DNA of 64,000 nucleotides from Aquamicrobium aerolatum DSM 21857 (GTDB taxonomy: Bacteria; Pseudomonadota; Alphaproteobacteria; Rhizobiales; Rhizobiaceae). The stretch lies in contig NZ_FORF01000010.1 of the NCBI RefSeq assembly GCF_900113935.1, positions 62,001 to 126,000 of the forward strand. Direction: 5' to 3'. This document shows, piece after piece, positions 19,414 to 27,622 of this stretch. The number at the start of each line of letters is the position of its first letter. The stretch's first letter is position 1. The position numbers and the translations under genes were made by a program. The notes beneath the pieces were generated by a model. The model had not been told where the DNA came from and searched no databases. It saw only the letters and a program-made list of their open reading frames with translations.

Positions 19414-20904
19414 ATGTCCATGCGTCCGACGATCACCTTCGCGAAGGTAACGGCTCCAAAGAAGGGCAGTGTCGTGCTCCTCGCCTCCGACGGAGCGTCG
19501 CTGGCAGGTTCAGCAGCGACCGTTGACCCGGAGGGTGTGCTGGCGCGGGCGCTCGGCGTTGCCGAGTTCAGCGGAAAGCTGGTTTCCACAGCCGAAATCC
19601 TTGCGCCACATGGCACAGCCCTTGATCGCATTGCGGTGGTCGGCGTCGGAAAGACCGAAGCTCTGGATGAAAAAGCGTGGCGTCGGATCGGCGGCGCAGC
19701 ATTCGCAGCCGCCCGGAAAGCCGCGGAAGTTTCCATCATCGTGGATGTCGCCGGCATCGAGCCCTCACCAGAGGATGCAGCAGCCATCGCGTTCGGTATC
19801 GTGCTCCGCTCCTACGCGTTCGACAAATACAAGACCAAGAAGGACGACGCGAAAGACGAGGCTCCCAAGACCTCCAAGGTCACGATTTTGTGTGTGGATC
19901 CTGCCGCCGCCAAGCGCGCATTCGGCGTGATGGAAGCGGTTGCGGATGGTGTTTTGCTGGCACGTGACCTCGTCAACGAGCCGGCGAACATTCTCGGGAC
20001 GCTCGAGTTCGTGGAAAAGACCAAAGAACTGGAGAAGCTCGGCGTCGAGGTCGAAATCCTCACCGAGAAAGAGATGAAAAAGCTTGGCATGGGGGCCTTG
20101 CTCGGGGTCGCTCAAGGGTCTGCCCGTCCCCCTCGCATGGCGATCATGCAGTGGAATGGCGGCAAGGCGAAAGACAAGCCGGTTGCCTTTGTCGGCAAGG
20201 GTGTCGTTTTCGACTCCGGCGGTGTTTCGATCAAGCCGGCTGGCGGCATGGAAGACATGAAGGGCGATATGGGTGGCGCCGCCGCAGTCACAGGACTGAT
20301 GCATGCGCTTGCTGCGCGCAAGGCGAAAGTGAATGCGGTGGGCGTCATTGGCCTGGTCGAGAACATGCTCGACGGCAATGCCCAGCGTCCGGGCGATATC
20401 GTCACGTCGATGTCGGGCCAGACGATCGAGGTGCTGAACACCGATGCCGAAGGACGTCTCGTTCTGGCCGACGCGCTTTGGTACACGATTGGCCGGTTCG
20501 AGCCGCAGATGGTGGTCAATCTGGCCACGCTCACGGGCGCTATCATGGTCGCGCTTGGCAGCGAGCATGCGGGGCTGTTTTCCAATAATGACGAACTTGC
20601 CGAGCGGCTCACGGCAGCAGGTCTGGTCTCTGGCGAGAAGGTGTGGCGGATGCCGCTTGCCCCTGAATATGACAAGATCATCGATGCCAAGAACGCTGAC
20701 ATGAAAAATACGGGCGGTCGATATGCCGGCGCCATCACGGCGGCCCAGTTCCTGCAGCGTTTCGTCAAGGATACGCCTTGGGCACATCTCGACATTGCCG
20801 GGACTGCGATGGGCTCGCCAACCACCGAGATCAGCCAGTCCTGGGCGTCCGGCTATGGCGTGCAGCTTCTGAACCAGCTCGTCGCCGAGAGCTACGAAGG
20901 GTGA
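19414..20904 (+). CDS. pepA: Leucyl aminopeptidase
   Basis: Cytosolic M17 metallo-aminopeptidase releasing N-terminal residues from peptides. 496 residues. The family signature NTDAEGRL is present, with the metal/active-site Lys-Asp segment [14 protein letters not shown] upstream. ATG 19414 follows CAGGTAG; a second ATG six bases on is possible. An open frame back to 19048 runs into the divergent PAP2 gene and is not coding. holC follows 16 bases later, the usual pepA-holC pair. Confidence 0.97.
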   Translation: MSMRPTITFAKVTAPKKGSVVLLASDGASLAGSAATVDPEGVLARALGVAEFSGKLVSTAEILAPHGTALDRIAVVGVGKTEALDEKAWRRIGGAAFAAARKAAEVSIIVDVAGIEPSPEDAAAIAFGIVLRSYAFDKYKTKKDDAKDEAPKTSKVTILCVDPAAAKRAFGVMEAVADGVLLARDLVNEPANILGTLEFVEKTKELEKLGVEVEILTEKEMKKLGMGALLGVAQGSARPPRMAIMQWNGGKAKDKPVAFVGKGVVFDSGGVSIKPAGGMEDMKGDMGGAAAVTGLMHALAARKAKVNAVGVIGLVENMLDGNAQRPGDIVTSMSGQTIEVLNTDAEGRLVLADALWYTIGRFEPQMVVNLATLTGAIMVALGSEHAGLFSNNDELAERLTAAGLVSGEKVWRMPLAPEYDKIIDAKNADMKNTGGRYAGAITAAQFLQRFVKDTPWAHLDIAGTAMGSPTTEISQSWASGYGVQLLNQLVAESYEG

Positions 20905-20920
20905 CGGCCGGGCCGGAATA

Positions 20921-21370
20921 ATGACAGATGTGCTGTTCTATCATCTGACCGAGTCCACGCTCGAGGAAGCGCTGCCAGCGCTCCTCGAGCGCAGTCTTGA
21001 TCGCGGGTGGCGTGCCGTGGTTCAGACCGGGTCTGAAGAGCGTCGCGACACGCTGGACGTGCATTTGTGGACCTGGCGTGACGATGCCTTTCTGGCGCAC
21101 GGCACGGACATGGAGCCGCATGTCGAGCATCAGCCGGTGTTGCTGACGACCGGAGCGGAGAACCCGAACGGAGCGCATATCCGCTTCATGGTCGACGGTG
21201 CGGCACCGCCGCCGCTGGCCGACTATGAGCGCGCGGTCTTCATGTTCGATGGACATGACGCATTCCAGCTTGAGCAGGCTCGCGAGCATTGGAAGAGCAT
21301 CAAAGCGGAAGGGCATCCCGTGACCTACTGGCAGCAGACCCCGGAAAAGCGGTGGGAGCGCAAGGCGTGA
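20921..21370 (+). CDS. holC: DNA polymerase III chi subunit
   Basis: Clamp-loader accessory subunit that links the replisome to SSB. 149 residues with the HolC features: N-terminal VLFYHLTES, central WTWRDDAFLAHG, and the C-terminal QLEQAREHWKSIKAEGH followed by TYWQQ. Lies directly behind pepA; its stop overlaps the start of the next gene. Confidence 0.93.
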   Translation: MTDVLFYHLTESTLEEALPALLERSLDRGWRAVVQTGSEERRDTLDVHLWTWRDDAFLAHGTDMEPHVEHQPVLLTTGAENPNGAHIRFMVDGAAPPPLADYERAVFMFDGHDAFQLEQAREHWKSIKAEGHPVTYWQQTPEKRWERKA

Positions 21371-21972
21371 GGCGTATCCTGCGTGGCCTGTTCTTTGTGA
21401 TGGCCGCATTGGGCTTTGTCCTTGCGGTCATCTATCCCTTTGCCGCCGGGAAACAGCAGGGCCGTGAACTGGCCCGCTGGCAGGCTCTGGACGAGCGGGG
21501 CGAGTTCATCCAGTTCGAAACCAAGCTGCCTGTGTCCGAAGATCAGGTTCGCGTCGCTGTCGAGGTGGAAACTGCGGAGCCGACGCAGACCATCGGCGAT
21601 GCTGTCGTGCTGACGCTGACGGCGGGCAGAGGGCAGACCACCGAGTTTGCGCAGGTTTTCAGACTTTCAGGAGCAGAGCCGCGCGCCCAGCCAAGCCCTT
21701 CCGGCAAGCAACGATTCGTGTTGCACGCGCCGGTCCTGCGACCTGTGCGCGACGAGCCCTATCGTTTCGTCTTCACCGAAGGGGAGGTCGAACAACCGTT
21801 TTCCTCGGTTCAGCTCGTGCTGGTCGGAGGCACCTACGCCTATGATGCGTCAGTACCGCCGATTGGATACGGAATGATCGCACTGGGCATGCTCGGCATG
21901 TTGCTGACGCGCCGGTCGCGAAATGCAGCTCCGGCGCAAAAGCCCGCGCCGCGCAGATGGGGCAGAGGCTGA
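21367..21972 (+). CDS. Two-TM protein of unknown function, coupled to holC
   Basis: 201 residues from a GTG at 21367 that overlaps the holC stop (GTGA), with GGGAG eight bases upstream. Residues about 6-25 form one membrane helix and about 170-190 another, followed by a basic Pro-rich end; between them is an approximately 140-residue soluble, beta-rich domain that would face the periplasm. I do not recognise the family. Coupled translation with a replisome subunit is probably positional only. Confidence 0.7.
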   Translation: MRRILRGLFFVMAALGFVLAVIYPFAAGKQQGRELARWQALDERGEFIQFETKLPVSEDQVRVAVEVETAEPTQTIGDAVVLTLTAGRGQTTEFAQVFRLSGAEPRAQPSPSGKQRFVLHAPVLRPVRDEPYRFVFTEGEVEQPFSSVQLVLVGGTYAYDASVPPIGYGMIALGMLGMLLTRRSRNAAPAQKPAPRRWGRG

Positions 21973-21984
21973 AAGCCGCCAAAT

Positions 21985-22791
21985 TCAGATTTCTTCGAAA
22001 TCTCCAGAACGCCCCTTGCCGCCTGAAAAGCGGCTGGCACCCAGGATGCCCTCGCTGCGGAACGAGCTGATGCTGGCCCATTCATTCGCAAGCGCAGCTT
22101 CCTGGCCGAGCGACCATTGCTTGAGCGCGGAGCGGCGATCGGCCTGCATGCAGGCTTGCGGGAATCTGGCTATCTCCTGCGCAAGTTCGACGGCAGCCTG
22201 GCGGGATTCGCCGTCGGCGCAGACGCGGCTGGCCAGACCGATGGAGAGGCATTCGTCAGCCTCGACCTTGCGTCCCGTGAGGATCAGGTCCATCGCGCGG
22301 CCATGGCCGACAATGCGCGGAAGGCGCACGGTGCCGCCATCGATCAGTGGTACGCCCCATCGACGGCAGAAGACGCCCATATAGGCAGATCGTTCCATCA
22401 CCCGCATGTCGCACCAAAGTGCCAGTTCCATCCCGCCGGCAACGGCAGGGCCGGAGATTGCTGCAATCACGGGTTTGGAGAGTTGAAGGCGTGTCGGCCC
22501 CATGGGGCCCTTGCGGGGACGGTCATCATTTCCGTCGAAACTTCCGTCGAGGTCGTGCGTGGCGTACCATTTGTCATCGACGTTTTCCGCCGCCCATTTC
22601 AGGTCGAAACCAGCGCAGAACATGCCGGGCACACCCGTCAGAACCGCAACCTTTGCGGTCTCGTCGCGATCGAACTCGACGAAGGCGCGGAACAGGGCGT
22701 CAGCCATCTCCGGATTGACTGCGTTGCGCGCCTCGGCGCGATCGATGGTGACGATGGTGACGTCGCCGTCCCGTTCGACATGAATTGTCAT
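21985..22791 (-). CDS. Enoyl-CoA hydratase/isomerase (crotonase) family protein
   Basis: 268 residues. Crotonase fold with FCAGFDLKWAAEN (CoA and oxyanion region) and AGGMELALWCD carrying the first catalytic Glu. The second position reads PLIDGGTVRLP, with Asp where classical hydratases have Glu, so hydratase activity is not assured; an isomerase or other crotonase reaction is possible. The ATG overlaps the stop of the upstream ABC-F gene by four bases, and the N-terminal MTIHVERDGDVTIVTID fits the family start. Confidence 0.87.
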   Translation of the reverse strand: MTIHVERDGDVTIVTIDRAEARNAVNPEMADALFRAFVEFDRDETAKVAVLTGVPGMFCAGFDLKWAAENVDDKWYATHDLDGSFDGNDDRPRKGPMGPTRLQLSKPVIAAISGPAVAGGMELALWCDMRVMERSAYMGVFCRRWGVPLIDGGTVRLPRIVGHGRAMDLILTGRKVEADECLSIGLASRVCADGESRQAAVELAQEIARFPQACMQADRRSALKQWSLGQEAALANEWASISSFRSEGILGASRFSGGKGRSGDFEEI

Positions 22792-24665
22792 TCCGCCAAT
22801 GCTCCCTCGTATTCCTCCGAAAGCGCCAGCCACTTGTCTTCGTGGCGGCCCAGAGCATTGGAAAGGTCAGAACGCTCCTTGGCAAGCGTTGTCGCCTTGG
22901 CGGGATCTTTTTCGTAGAGGGCAGGGTCGGCGAGTTGCTGCTCGATCACCTCGATCCGCTTGCGGGTTCGCTCGATCAGCCCTTCGGTCGCCTTGATTTC
23001 CTTGGCAACGGGTTCGAGGGCCTTGCGGCGCGCGGCGGACTCGCGCCGCTTGTCGGCCTTCGAGTTCTTGTCGGCTTCTTTTTTCTCGCGTCGCTCCGAC
23101 GAGCCGCCTGTAATCAACTGACGGTAGTCGGCCATGTCGCCATCATAGGGCGCGACAGTGCCGTCCTTGACTAGCCAGAGCCGGTCTGCGGTCGCCTCGA
23201 TCAGATGCGGGTCGTGGCTGATGAGGATGACAGCGCCGGGGAACTCGTTGAGGGCGATCATCAGCGCTTCGCGGCTGTCGATATCCAGATGGTTGGTCGG
23301 TTCGTCGAGGATGAACAGGTTGGGCCCGTCGAAGGTTGCCAGTCCCATCAGAAGGCGCGCCTTCTCGCCACCTGACAGATCCTTGGCTTTCGTCGCCATC
23401 TTTTCGGTCGTCAGCCCCATTTGCGCGACGCGGGCGCGCACCTTCGGCTCCGGCGCATCCGGCATCAGCCGGCGCACATGCTCGACGGGTGTTTCTTCCG
23501 GCCGCAGATCGTCCATCTGGTGCTGGGCGAACATCGACACTTTGAGGCCAGGAGCCAGTGTCATCGTGCCGCTTTCGAGGCCCAGCCTGCCGGCGATCAG
23601 CTTGGCAAAGGTCGACTTTCCGTTACCGTTGGCACCAAGCAATGCGATGCGGTCGTCCTCGTCGATGCGAAGGGTCAGGCCTTTCAGGATTGCCTTTCCG
23701 GGCTCATAGCCGACCGTTCCGCCCTGCATCGTGATGATCGGCGAGGCAACGGTTTTCGCTGGTTCCGGAAATGAGAACGGGCGCACATTATCTTCGAGCG
23801 CCGCCGAGATCGGCTTCAGCTTCTCCAGCGCTTTCAAGCGGGATTGAGCCTGGCGAGCCTTCGAGGCCTTGTAGCGGAAGCGCTCGACGAAGGCTTCCAT
23901 GTGCTTGCGGTGGGCCTCCTGCTTGACCCGGCTCTTTTCCTGCAACTCGATCTGTTCGGCCCGCTGGCGTTCAAACTGGTCATATCCTCCGCGCCAGAAC
24001 GTCAGTTTGAGCTGGTCGAGATGGACAATCGAGTTGACGGCGCGGTTGAGAAGGTCGCGGTCGTGGCTGATCAAAAGCACGGTGTGCGGATAGCGCGCGA
24101 CATAATTTTCGAGCCAGATCGTGCCTTCCAGATCGAGATAGTTGGTCGGCTCGTCCAGCAGCAGCAGGTCGGGCTCGGCAAACAGCACGGATGCGAGCGC
24201 AACGCGCATGCGCCAACCACCCGAAAACGACGAGGCAGGCCGCTTTTGCGCTTCGGCGTCAAAGCCAAGACCGGCCAGAATTGTGGATGCTCGTGCCTCA
24301 GCGGAATGCGCCCCGATATCGGCAAGGCGCGTCTGGATTTCGGCGATGCGGTGCGGTTCGGTTGCGGTTTCAGCTTCAGCCAGAAGGGCGACGCGCTCGG
24401 TGTCAGCCTGCAGCACGATGTCGATCAGCGCTTCCTCGGTGCCGGGCGCTTCCTGAGCGACCTGGCCGATCCGCGTATTCTTCGGGTAGCTGATGCTGCC
24501 GGATTCTGTCGGCATGTCGCCGCAGATCGCCTTGAACAGCGTTGTCTTGCCGGTTCCGTTACGACCGACAAGCCCGGCCTTCGATCCCGCTGGCAAGGTA
24601 AGGGAGGCGTGATCGAGGAGCAACCGACCGGCGATACGCAGTGAGACGTCTTCAATAATCAGCAT
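22788..24665 (-). CDS. ABC-F family ATP-binding protein (Uup/YheS-like)
   Basis: 625 residues, two tandem ATP-binding domains with no membrane segments. Domain 1: Walker A GRNGTGKTT, signature FSGGWRMR, Walker B LLLLDEPTNYLDL. An arginine/lysine-rich linker (about 230-290) follows. Domain 2: GANGNGKST, LSGGEKAR, LFILDEPTNHLDI. The C-terminal 90 residues are charged and predicted coiled coil. ABC-F proteins act on ribosomes or in DNA/RNA transactions rather than transport. The exact subfamily cannot be settled by eye. Confidence 0.92.
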   Translation of the reverse strand: MLIIEDVSLRIAGRLLLDHASLTLPAGSKAGLVGRNGTGKTTLFKAICGDMPTESGSISYPKNTRIGQVAQEAPGTEEALIDIVLQADTERVALLAEAETATEPHRIAEIQTRLADIGAHSAEARASTILAGLGFDAEAQKRPASSFSGGWRMRVALASVLFAEPDLLLLDEPTNYLDLEGTIWLENYVARYPHTVLLISHDRDLLNRAVNSIVHLDQLKLTFWRGGYDQFERQRAEQIELQEKSRVKQEAHRKHMEAFVERFRYKASKARQAQSRLKALEKLKPISAALEDNVRPFSFPEPAKTVASPIITMQGGTVGYEPGKAILKGLTLRIDEDDRIALLGANGNGKSTFAKLIAGRLGLESGTMTLAPGLKVSMFAQHQMDDLRPEETPVEHVRRLMPDAPEPKVRARVAQMGLTTEKMATKAKDLSGGEKARLLMGLATFDGPNLFILDEPTNHLDIDSREALMIALNEFPGAVILISHDPHLIEATADRLWLVKDGTVAPYDGDMADYRQLITGGSSERREKKEADKNSKADKRRESAARRKALEPVAKEIKATEGLIERTRKRIEVIEQQLADPALYEKDPAKATTLAKERSDLSNALGRHEDKWLALSEEYEGALAE

Positions 24666-24773
24666 GATGCCGTTCTATTGGCTGACCGGCATGTCGATGG
24701 CAAGAGGACACGACGTGATCCTGGCATGCAGGAGCACGTCGCATCCGGTCATTGGCAGGATTGCCACAGAAAC

Positions 24774-25484
24774 TCAGTTCGATGCACGAAGAGCCCGGCA
24801 AAGAACGACAAGATCCCTGTCAAACAGAGCGGGGCTGGAGATCACCTGACCACAGCTCTTGCGCAGTTGCGTCCTGTCTGTTTCCGACATGCTGGCTGCG
24901 GTGATTGTTCCGGCATTTCCGCCGCCGTGGCTGCCGTTGCCGCCGCCATTCCCAGCACTTCCACCACCTCCGGCGTTTCCACCACCACCACTGGAGTTGC
25001 CTCCGCCAGAACCGCCGCCATTGCCGCCGCCGCCGCCGCCGTTGCCGCGACCGCCGATGCCTACGCCGAGGCCCAGACCGATCCCGCTGCCGCCGCCGAC
25101 ATTGGCACCCAGACCGGCATTGATGCCATTTTGCCCGCCGACGCTTGCGCCCACGGCAGCGCTGATGCCGGAGGAGCCGCCGACATTTGCAGCAGCGTCG
25201 GCGTTAATGTCATTCTGGCCACCGACTGAAGCAGTTGCTGCTGCATCGACACCGCTTGCGCCGCCAACATTGGCGCCAACGTCGGCATTTATCCCATTTG
25301 ACCCGCCGACTGCGGCGGAGACATCGGCGTTGATGCCGCCCGATCCCACTCCCAATCCGACGCCGACATCAACGCCACCAATGCTCACCCCCACGTCGAG
25401 AGCCTGAGCCGGAACGCTGACAAAAAGAATGACAGTTCCGATCGCCAGGCTCCTGGCAAATAGTCTGGTGCGGTTCACGTTCAT
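24774..25484 (-). CDS. Secreted glycine-rich protein with 14-residue tandem repeats
   Basis: 236 residues; I know no function. Signal peptide 1-28 (ends SVPAQA). Residues 59-142 are six in-register 14-residue repeats with consensus V-G-G-x-N/S-G-I/V-N/S-A-x-x-x-A-N/S, preceded by a degenerate copy. Residues 145-192 are a Gly/Asn/Ser linker, and 199-236 form a distinct end domain with two cysteines (LRKSCGQVI, LVVLCRAL). Regular Gly-turn spacing suggests a beta-roll or solenoid (inference). GAGGAG precedes the ATG. The upstream 184 bases are very AT-rich and contain a 20-bp palindrome. It lies downstream of the MarR gene on the same strand. Confidence 0.82.
   Translation of the reverse strand: MNVNRTRLFARSLAIGTVILFVSVPAQALDVGVSIGGVDVGVGLGVGSGGINADVSAAVGGSNGINADVGANVGGASGVDAAATASVGGQNDINADAAANVGGSSGISAAVGASVGGQNGINAGLGANVGGGSGIGLGLGVGIGGRGNGGGGGGNGGGSGGGNSSGGGGNAGGGGSAGNGGGNGSHGGGNAGTITAASMSETDRTQLRKSCGQVISSPALFDRDLVVLCRALRASN
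25059..25310 (-). repeat. 42-bp tandem coding repeat, six copies
   Basis: DNA encoding residues 59-142 of the glycine-rich protein: six head-to-tail 42-bp units, diverged in sequence but in constant register at the protein level. Divergence with preserved length points to selection on the protein rather than recent slippage. Confidence 0.8.
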
Positions 25485-25596
25485 GACGCTCTCCTCTGCG
25501 TTTAGAGACGATGTTCGGTTTACATGATGTGTTGCCTTGATGAGCTACGCATATGCAGAGGCATGGTTGCACGGTAGGTTGAGATTGTGCGGCAAT

Positions 25597-25616
25597 AATA
25601 AAACTATAGTTTTATT
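25597..25616. promoter_or_regulatory. 20-bp AT-rich perfect palindrome
   Basis: AATAAAACTATAGTTTTATT is a perfect 20-bp palindrome, 113 bases upstream of the glycine-rich protein start and 53 bases downstream of the MarR stop. The surroundings (25590-25680) are strongly AT-rich. Candidate operator or part of a promoter; no regulator can be assigned. Confidence 0.55.
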
Positions 25617-25668
25617 GCGATTTATAAGTCGAATAAAATATGTCTTATTTTTTAGATGTATTTTATAA

Positions 25669-26130
25669 TCATCCGATTGATCTTAGCGTTTCGCGAAATA
25701 TAGCTGGGTCTGATCGAATGATTTCCGACTCGACAAGTTTTTCCGTCTCCGTCCAGAGCGGAAGCGCCTTGATCAGCAGCTCTCGCCCTTCGGGGAGCAA
25801 GTGGAGGCGGCGTCCGCGTCGGTCCGCTTTATCTTCAGTTATGGCGAGCAGACCGCGTCGTGCGAGTGGCTTGAGCATCGCCGTCAAGGTGGTGCGGTCC
25901 ATCGCGAGGAGCGATGCAACATCGCGCATCAGCGGCGGCTCGGGACGATTCAGCGACATCAAGAGTGAAAACTGGCCGTTGGTGAGGCCTGCCGGTCGAA
26001 GTGCATCGTCAAATCTGCGGGCGACGGTGCGCGCCGCACGCTGCAGGTGAAGGCAGATGCAGGTGTCCCGCACATGCAGCGTAGATGTGAACGGCAAGTC
26101 TGCGAAGGAAGAATCATTTGCTTTTGACAT
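25669..26130 (-). CDS. MarR family transcriptional regulator
   Basis: 153-residue winged-helix regulator. Residues about 47-115 form the DNA-binding domain: GLTNGQFSLLMSL, recognition region MDRTTLTAMLKPLARRG, wing KADRRGRRLHLLPEG. An N-terminal Cys pair (TCICLH, residues 24 and 26) might sense oxidants or metal (inference). It is divergent from the propeller gene across 101 bases that contain a palindrome of the MarR-operator type, so autoregulation and repression of the neighbour are likely. Confidence 0.9.
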   Translation of the reverse strand: MSKANDSSFADLPFTSTLHVRDTCICLHLQRAARTVARRFDDALRPAGLTNGQFSLLMSLNRPEPPLMRDVASLLAMDRTTLTAMLKPLARRGLLAITEDKADRRGRRLHLLPEGRELLIKALPLWTETEKLVESEIIRSDPAIFRETLRSIG

Positions 26131-26152
26131 GATCCTATAGTGTTGATATCAA
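26124..26152 (+). promoter_or_regulatory. Predicted promoter of the propeller operon
   Basis: TTGACA at 26124-26129, a 17-base spacer, then TATCAA at 26147-26152: close to the sigma-70 consensus. The -35 box overlaps the MarR start codon and the -10 lies inside the palindrome. Transcription would start near 26159, about 70 bases before the propeller ATG. Confidence 0.65.
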
Positions 26153-26153
26153 C
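26142..26153. promoter_or_regulatory. Putative MarR operator
   Basis: GTTGATATCAAC is a perfect 12-bp palindrome containing TTGATATCAA, a form typical of MarR-family binding sites. It covers the -10 of the rightward promoter and lies 12-23 bases upstream of the MarR start codon, so one bound dimer could block both directions. Confidence 0.65.
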
Positions 26154-26231
26154 GTTGTTGTCCAGTGACAGAGCTTGGTGCGTCCAAGTGGTGCGCTGGA
26201 ATGGGGGCGGCATTGGGTTGGGAGGACAACG

Positions 26232-27314
26232 ATGCCGACGCAGATATTAGTTTTGATCGGTACAAAGAAGGGTGTTTTCATCGCACGAAGCGATGAGGAA
26301 CGCCGACACTGGGAACTTTCAGGCCCGTTTTGCGAGACCTGGCCCATCCAGCATGTAATCGGCGACCGGGCCTCAGGCATTATCTACGGTGCTGGGGGCA
26401 ATGAGTGGTTCGGTCCGGCGGTGTGGAAGTCGACCGATCTTGGTCGCACATGGACGCACTCAAGCGCTGGTCTGGCCTATAAGGAAGGCGAGGAGCCGGT
26501 GAAATCGGTGTGGAGCCTCGCTGCGCAACATGACCGGTTATATGCGGGAGTTGAGCCGGCGGGGCTGTTTGTCAGCGACGACGGTGGAGACAACTGGAGC
26601 CATGTCGAAGGGCTGCAGCACCACCCGACAAGATCTGAATGGAATCCCGGTGGGGCGGGCCTGATCCTGCACTCGCTGGTGCCTGACCCGGAAGATCCGC
26701 AGAAAATCTGGATCGGCATTTCATCTGCTGGTGTCTTTTATACCGGCGATGGTGGCCAGACATGGGAGCCGCGCAACCGCGGCACGCGCGCCGACTATAT
26801 GCCTGAGGGGCAGAATTACCCTGAGTTTGGCCAGTGCGTGCACTGTCTCGTGAAGGCGCCGGGTGGCGAGGATCTGCTCTATCAGCAAAATCATTGCGGC
26901 ATGTATCGCAGCGCAGATGGCGGCCAGACCTGGCAGAGCATCGAGGCGGGCTTGCCCTCAAGCTTCGGATTTCCCGCAGCCACCCATCCGCGTGATCCCT
27001 CGACCCTCTATCTGCTGCCTCTCAACGGCGATATTCGCGGCCGCTACGTGCCTGATGCAAAGGCAGCGGTGTGGCGAACCCGTGATGGTGGCGAGACGTG
27101 GCAGGATCTGCGCAACGGACTGCCGCAGGAAAATGCTTTCTTCGGCGTCCTCCGGCAGGCGATGGCGACAGATCGGCTGGATCGCGCCGGCGTCTATTTC
27201 GGCACATCGGGTGGGGCGCTGTTCGCGTCTCGCGACGAGGGCGACAATTGGGCCTGCATTGCCCAGCATCTGCCGTCGATCTCGTCCGTCGAGACGATGG
27301 TCGTCCAGCAATAG
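26232..27314 (+). CDS. Cytoplasmic BNR/Asp-box beta-propeller protein
   Basis: 360 residues with six Asp-box motifs (S/T-x-D-x-G-x-T/N-W) at about 67-74, 115-122, 171-178, 227-234, 283-290 and 333-340, evenly spaced as in a six-bladed sortilin/sialidase-type propeller. There is no signal peptide (MPTQILVLIGTKKGVFIAR), so it should act inside the cell. Catalytic sialidase residues are not evident; annotating it as a sialidase would be unsafe. Start ATG 26232 follows GGGAGGA; an in-frame GTG upstream at 26175 is less likely. First gene of an operon with the MoaD/ThiS-like and VOC genes. Confidence 0.85.
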   Translation: MPTQILVLIGTKKGVFIARSDEERRHWELSGPFCETWPIQHVIGDRASGIIYGAGGNEWFGPAVWKSTDLGRTWTHSSAGLAYKEGEEPVKSVWSLAAQHDRLYAGVEPAGLFVSDDGGDNWSHVEGLQHHPTRSEWNPGGAGLILHSLVPDPEDPQKIWIGISSAGVFYTGDGGQTWEPRNRGTRADYMPEGQNYPEFGQCVHCLVKAPGGEDLLYQQNHCGMYRSADGGQTWQSIEAGLPSSFGFPAATHPRDPSTLYLLPLNGDIRGRYVPDAKAAVWRTRDGGETWQDLRNGLPQENAFFGVLRQAMATDRLDRAGVYFGTSGGALFASRDEGDNWACIAQHLPSISSVETMVVQQ

Positions 27315-27324
27315 GATGTGCCGA

Positions 27325-27594
27325 ATGGGGTGTGTCGTCGTGACACTGTCACCGCTGCTGGTCGATCTTTTCCCAGGTTCGACCAGACAGGTGGACGTCG
27401 AAGCGGCAACGGTGGGTGCCATGATCCTTGCGCTGGATCAGCGCTGGCCGGGAATGGGAGATCGCATCACGGACAGCCGTCCGGCGATCCGCAAGCACAT
27501 CAATGTCTTCGTTGATGGCGATCGCGCAAGACTCGACACGCCTCTGTCACCGGGGGCGAAAGTTTACATCATCACGGCCATCAGCGGCGGGTGA
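27325..27594 (+). CDS. MoaD/ThiS-like beta-grasp protein with diglycine end
   Basis: 89 residues ending in AISGG, the C-terminal Gly-Gly that sulfur carriers and ubiquitin-like modifiers need for adenylation. The body fits the MoaD/ThiS beta-grasp fold (HINVFVDGDRARLDTPL, then PGAKVYIITAI). ATG 27325 has AGGA eight bases upstream; an ATG at 27316 in the same frame is possible. It starts 10 bases after the propeller gene. No E1-like (MoeB/ThiF) gene is nearby, and a genuine moaD-moaE pair lies 2 kb away, so this one probably serves another purpose. Confidence 0.8.
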   Translation: MGCVVVTLSPLLVDLFPGSTRQVDVEAATVGAMILALDQRWPGMGDRITDSRPAIRKHINVFVDGDRARLDTPLSPGAKVYIITAISGG

Positions 27595-27622
27595 CGCTGG
27601 CGGCGGCAACGAGGAGCCACCC

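Noticed and set aside
19765-20787. 340-codon frame antisense to pepA
   Set aside because: Opposite strand of a clear M17 aminopeptidase; no family match.
25059-25310. Possible CRISPR array at the 42-bp repeat
   Set aside because: The repeats are head-to-tail with no spacers and lie in a coding frame.
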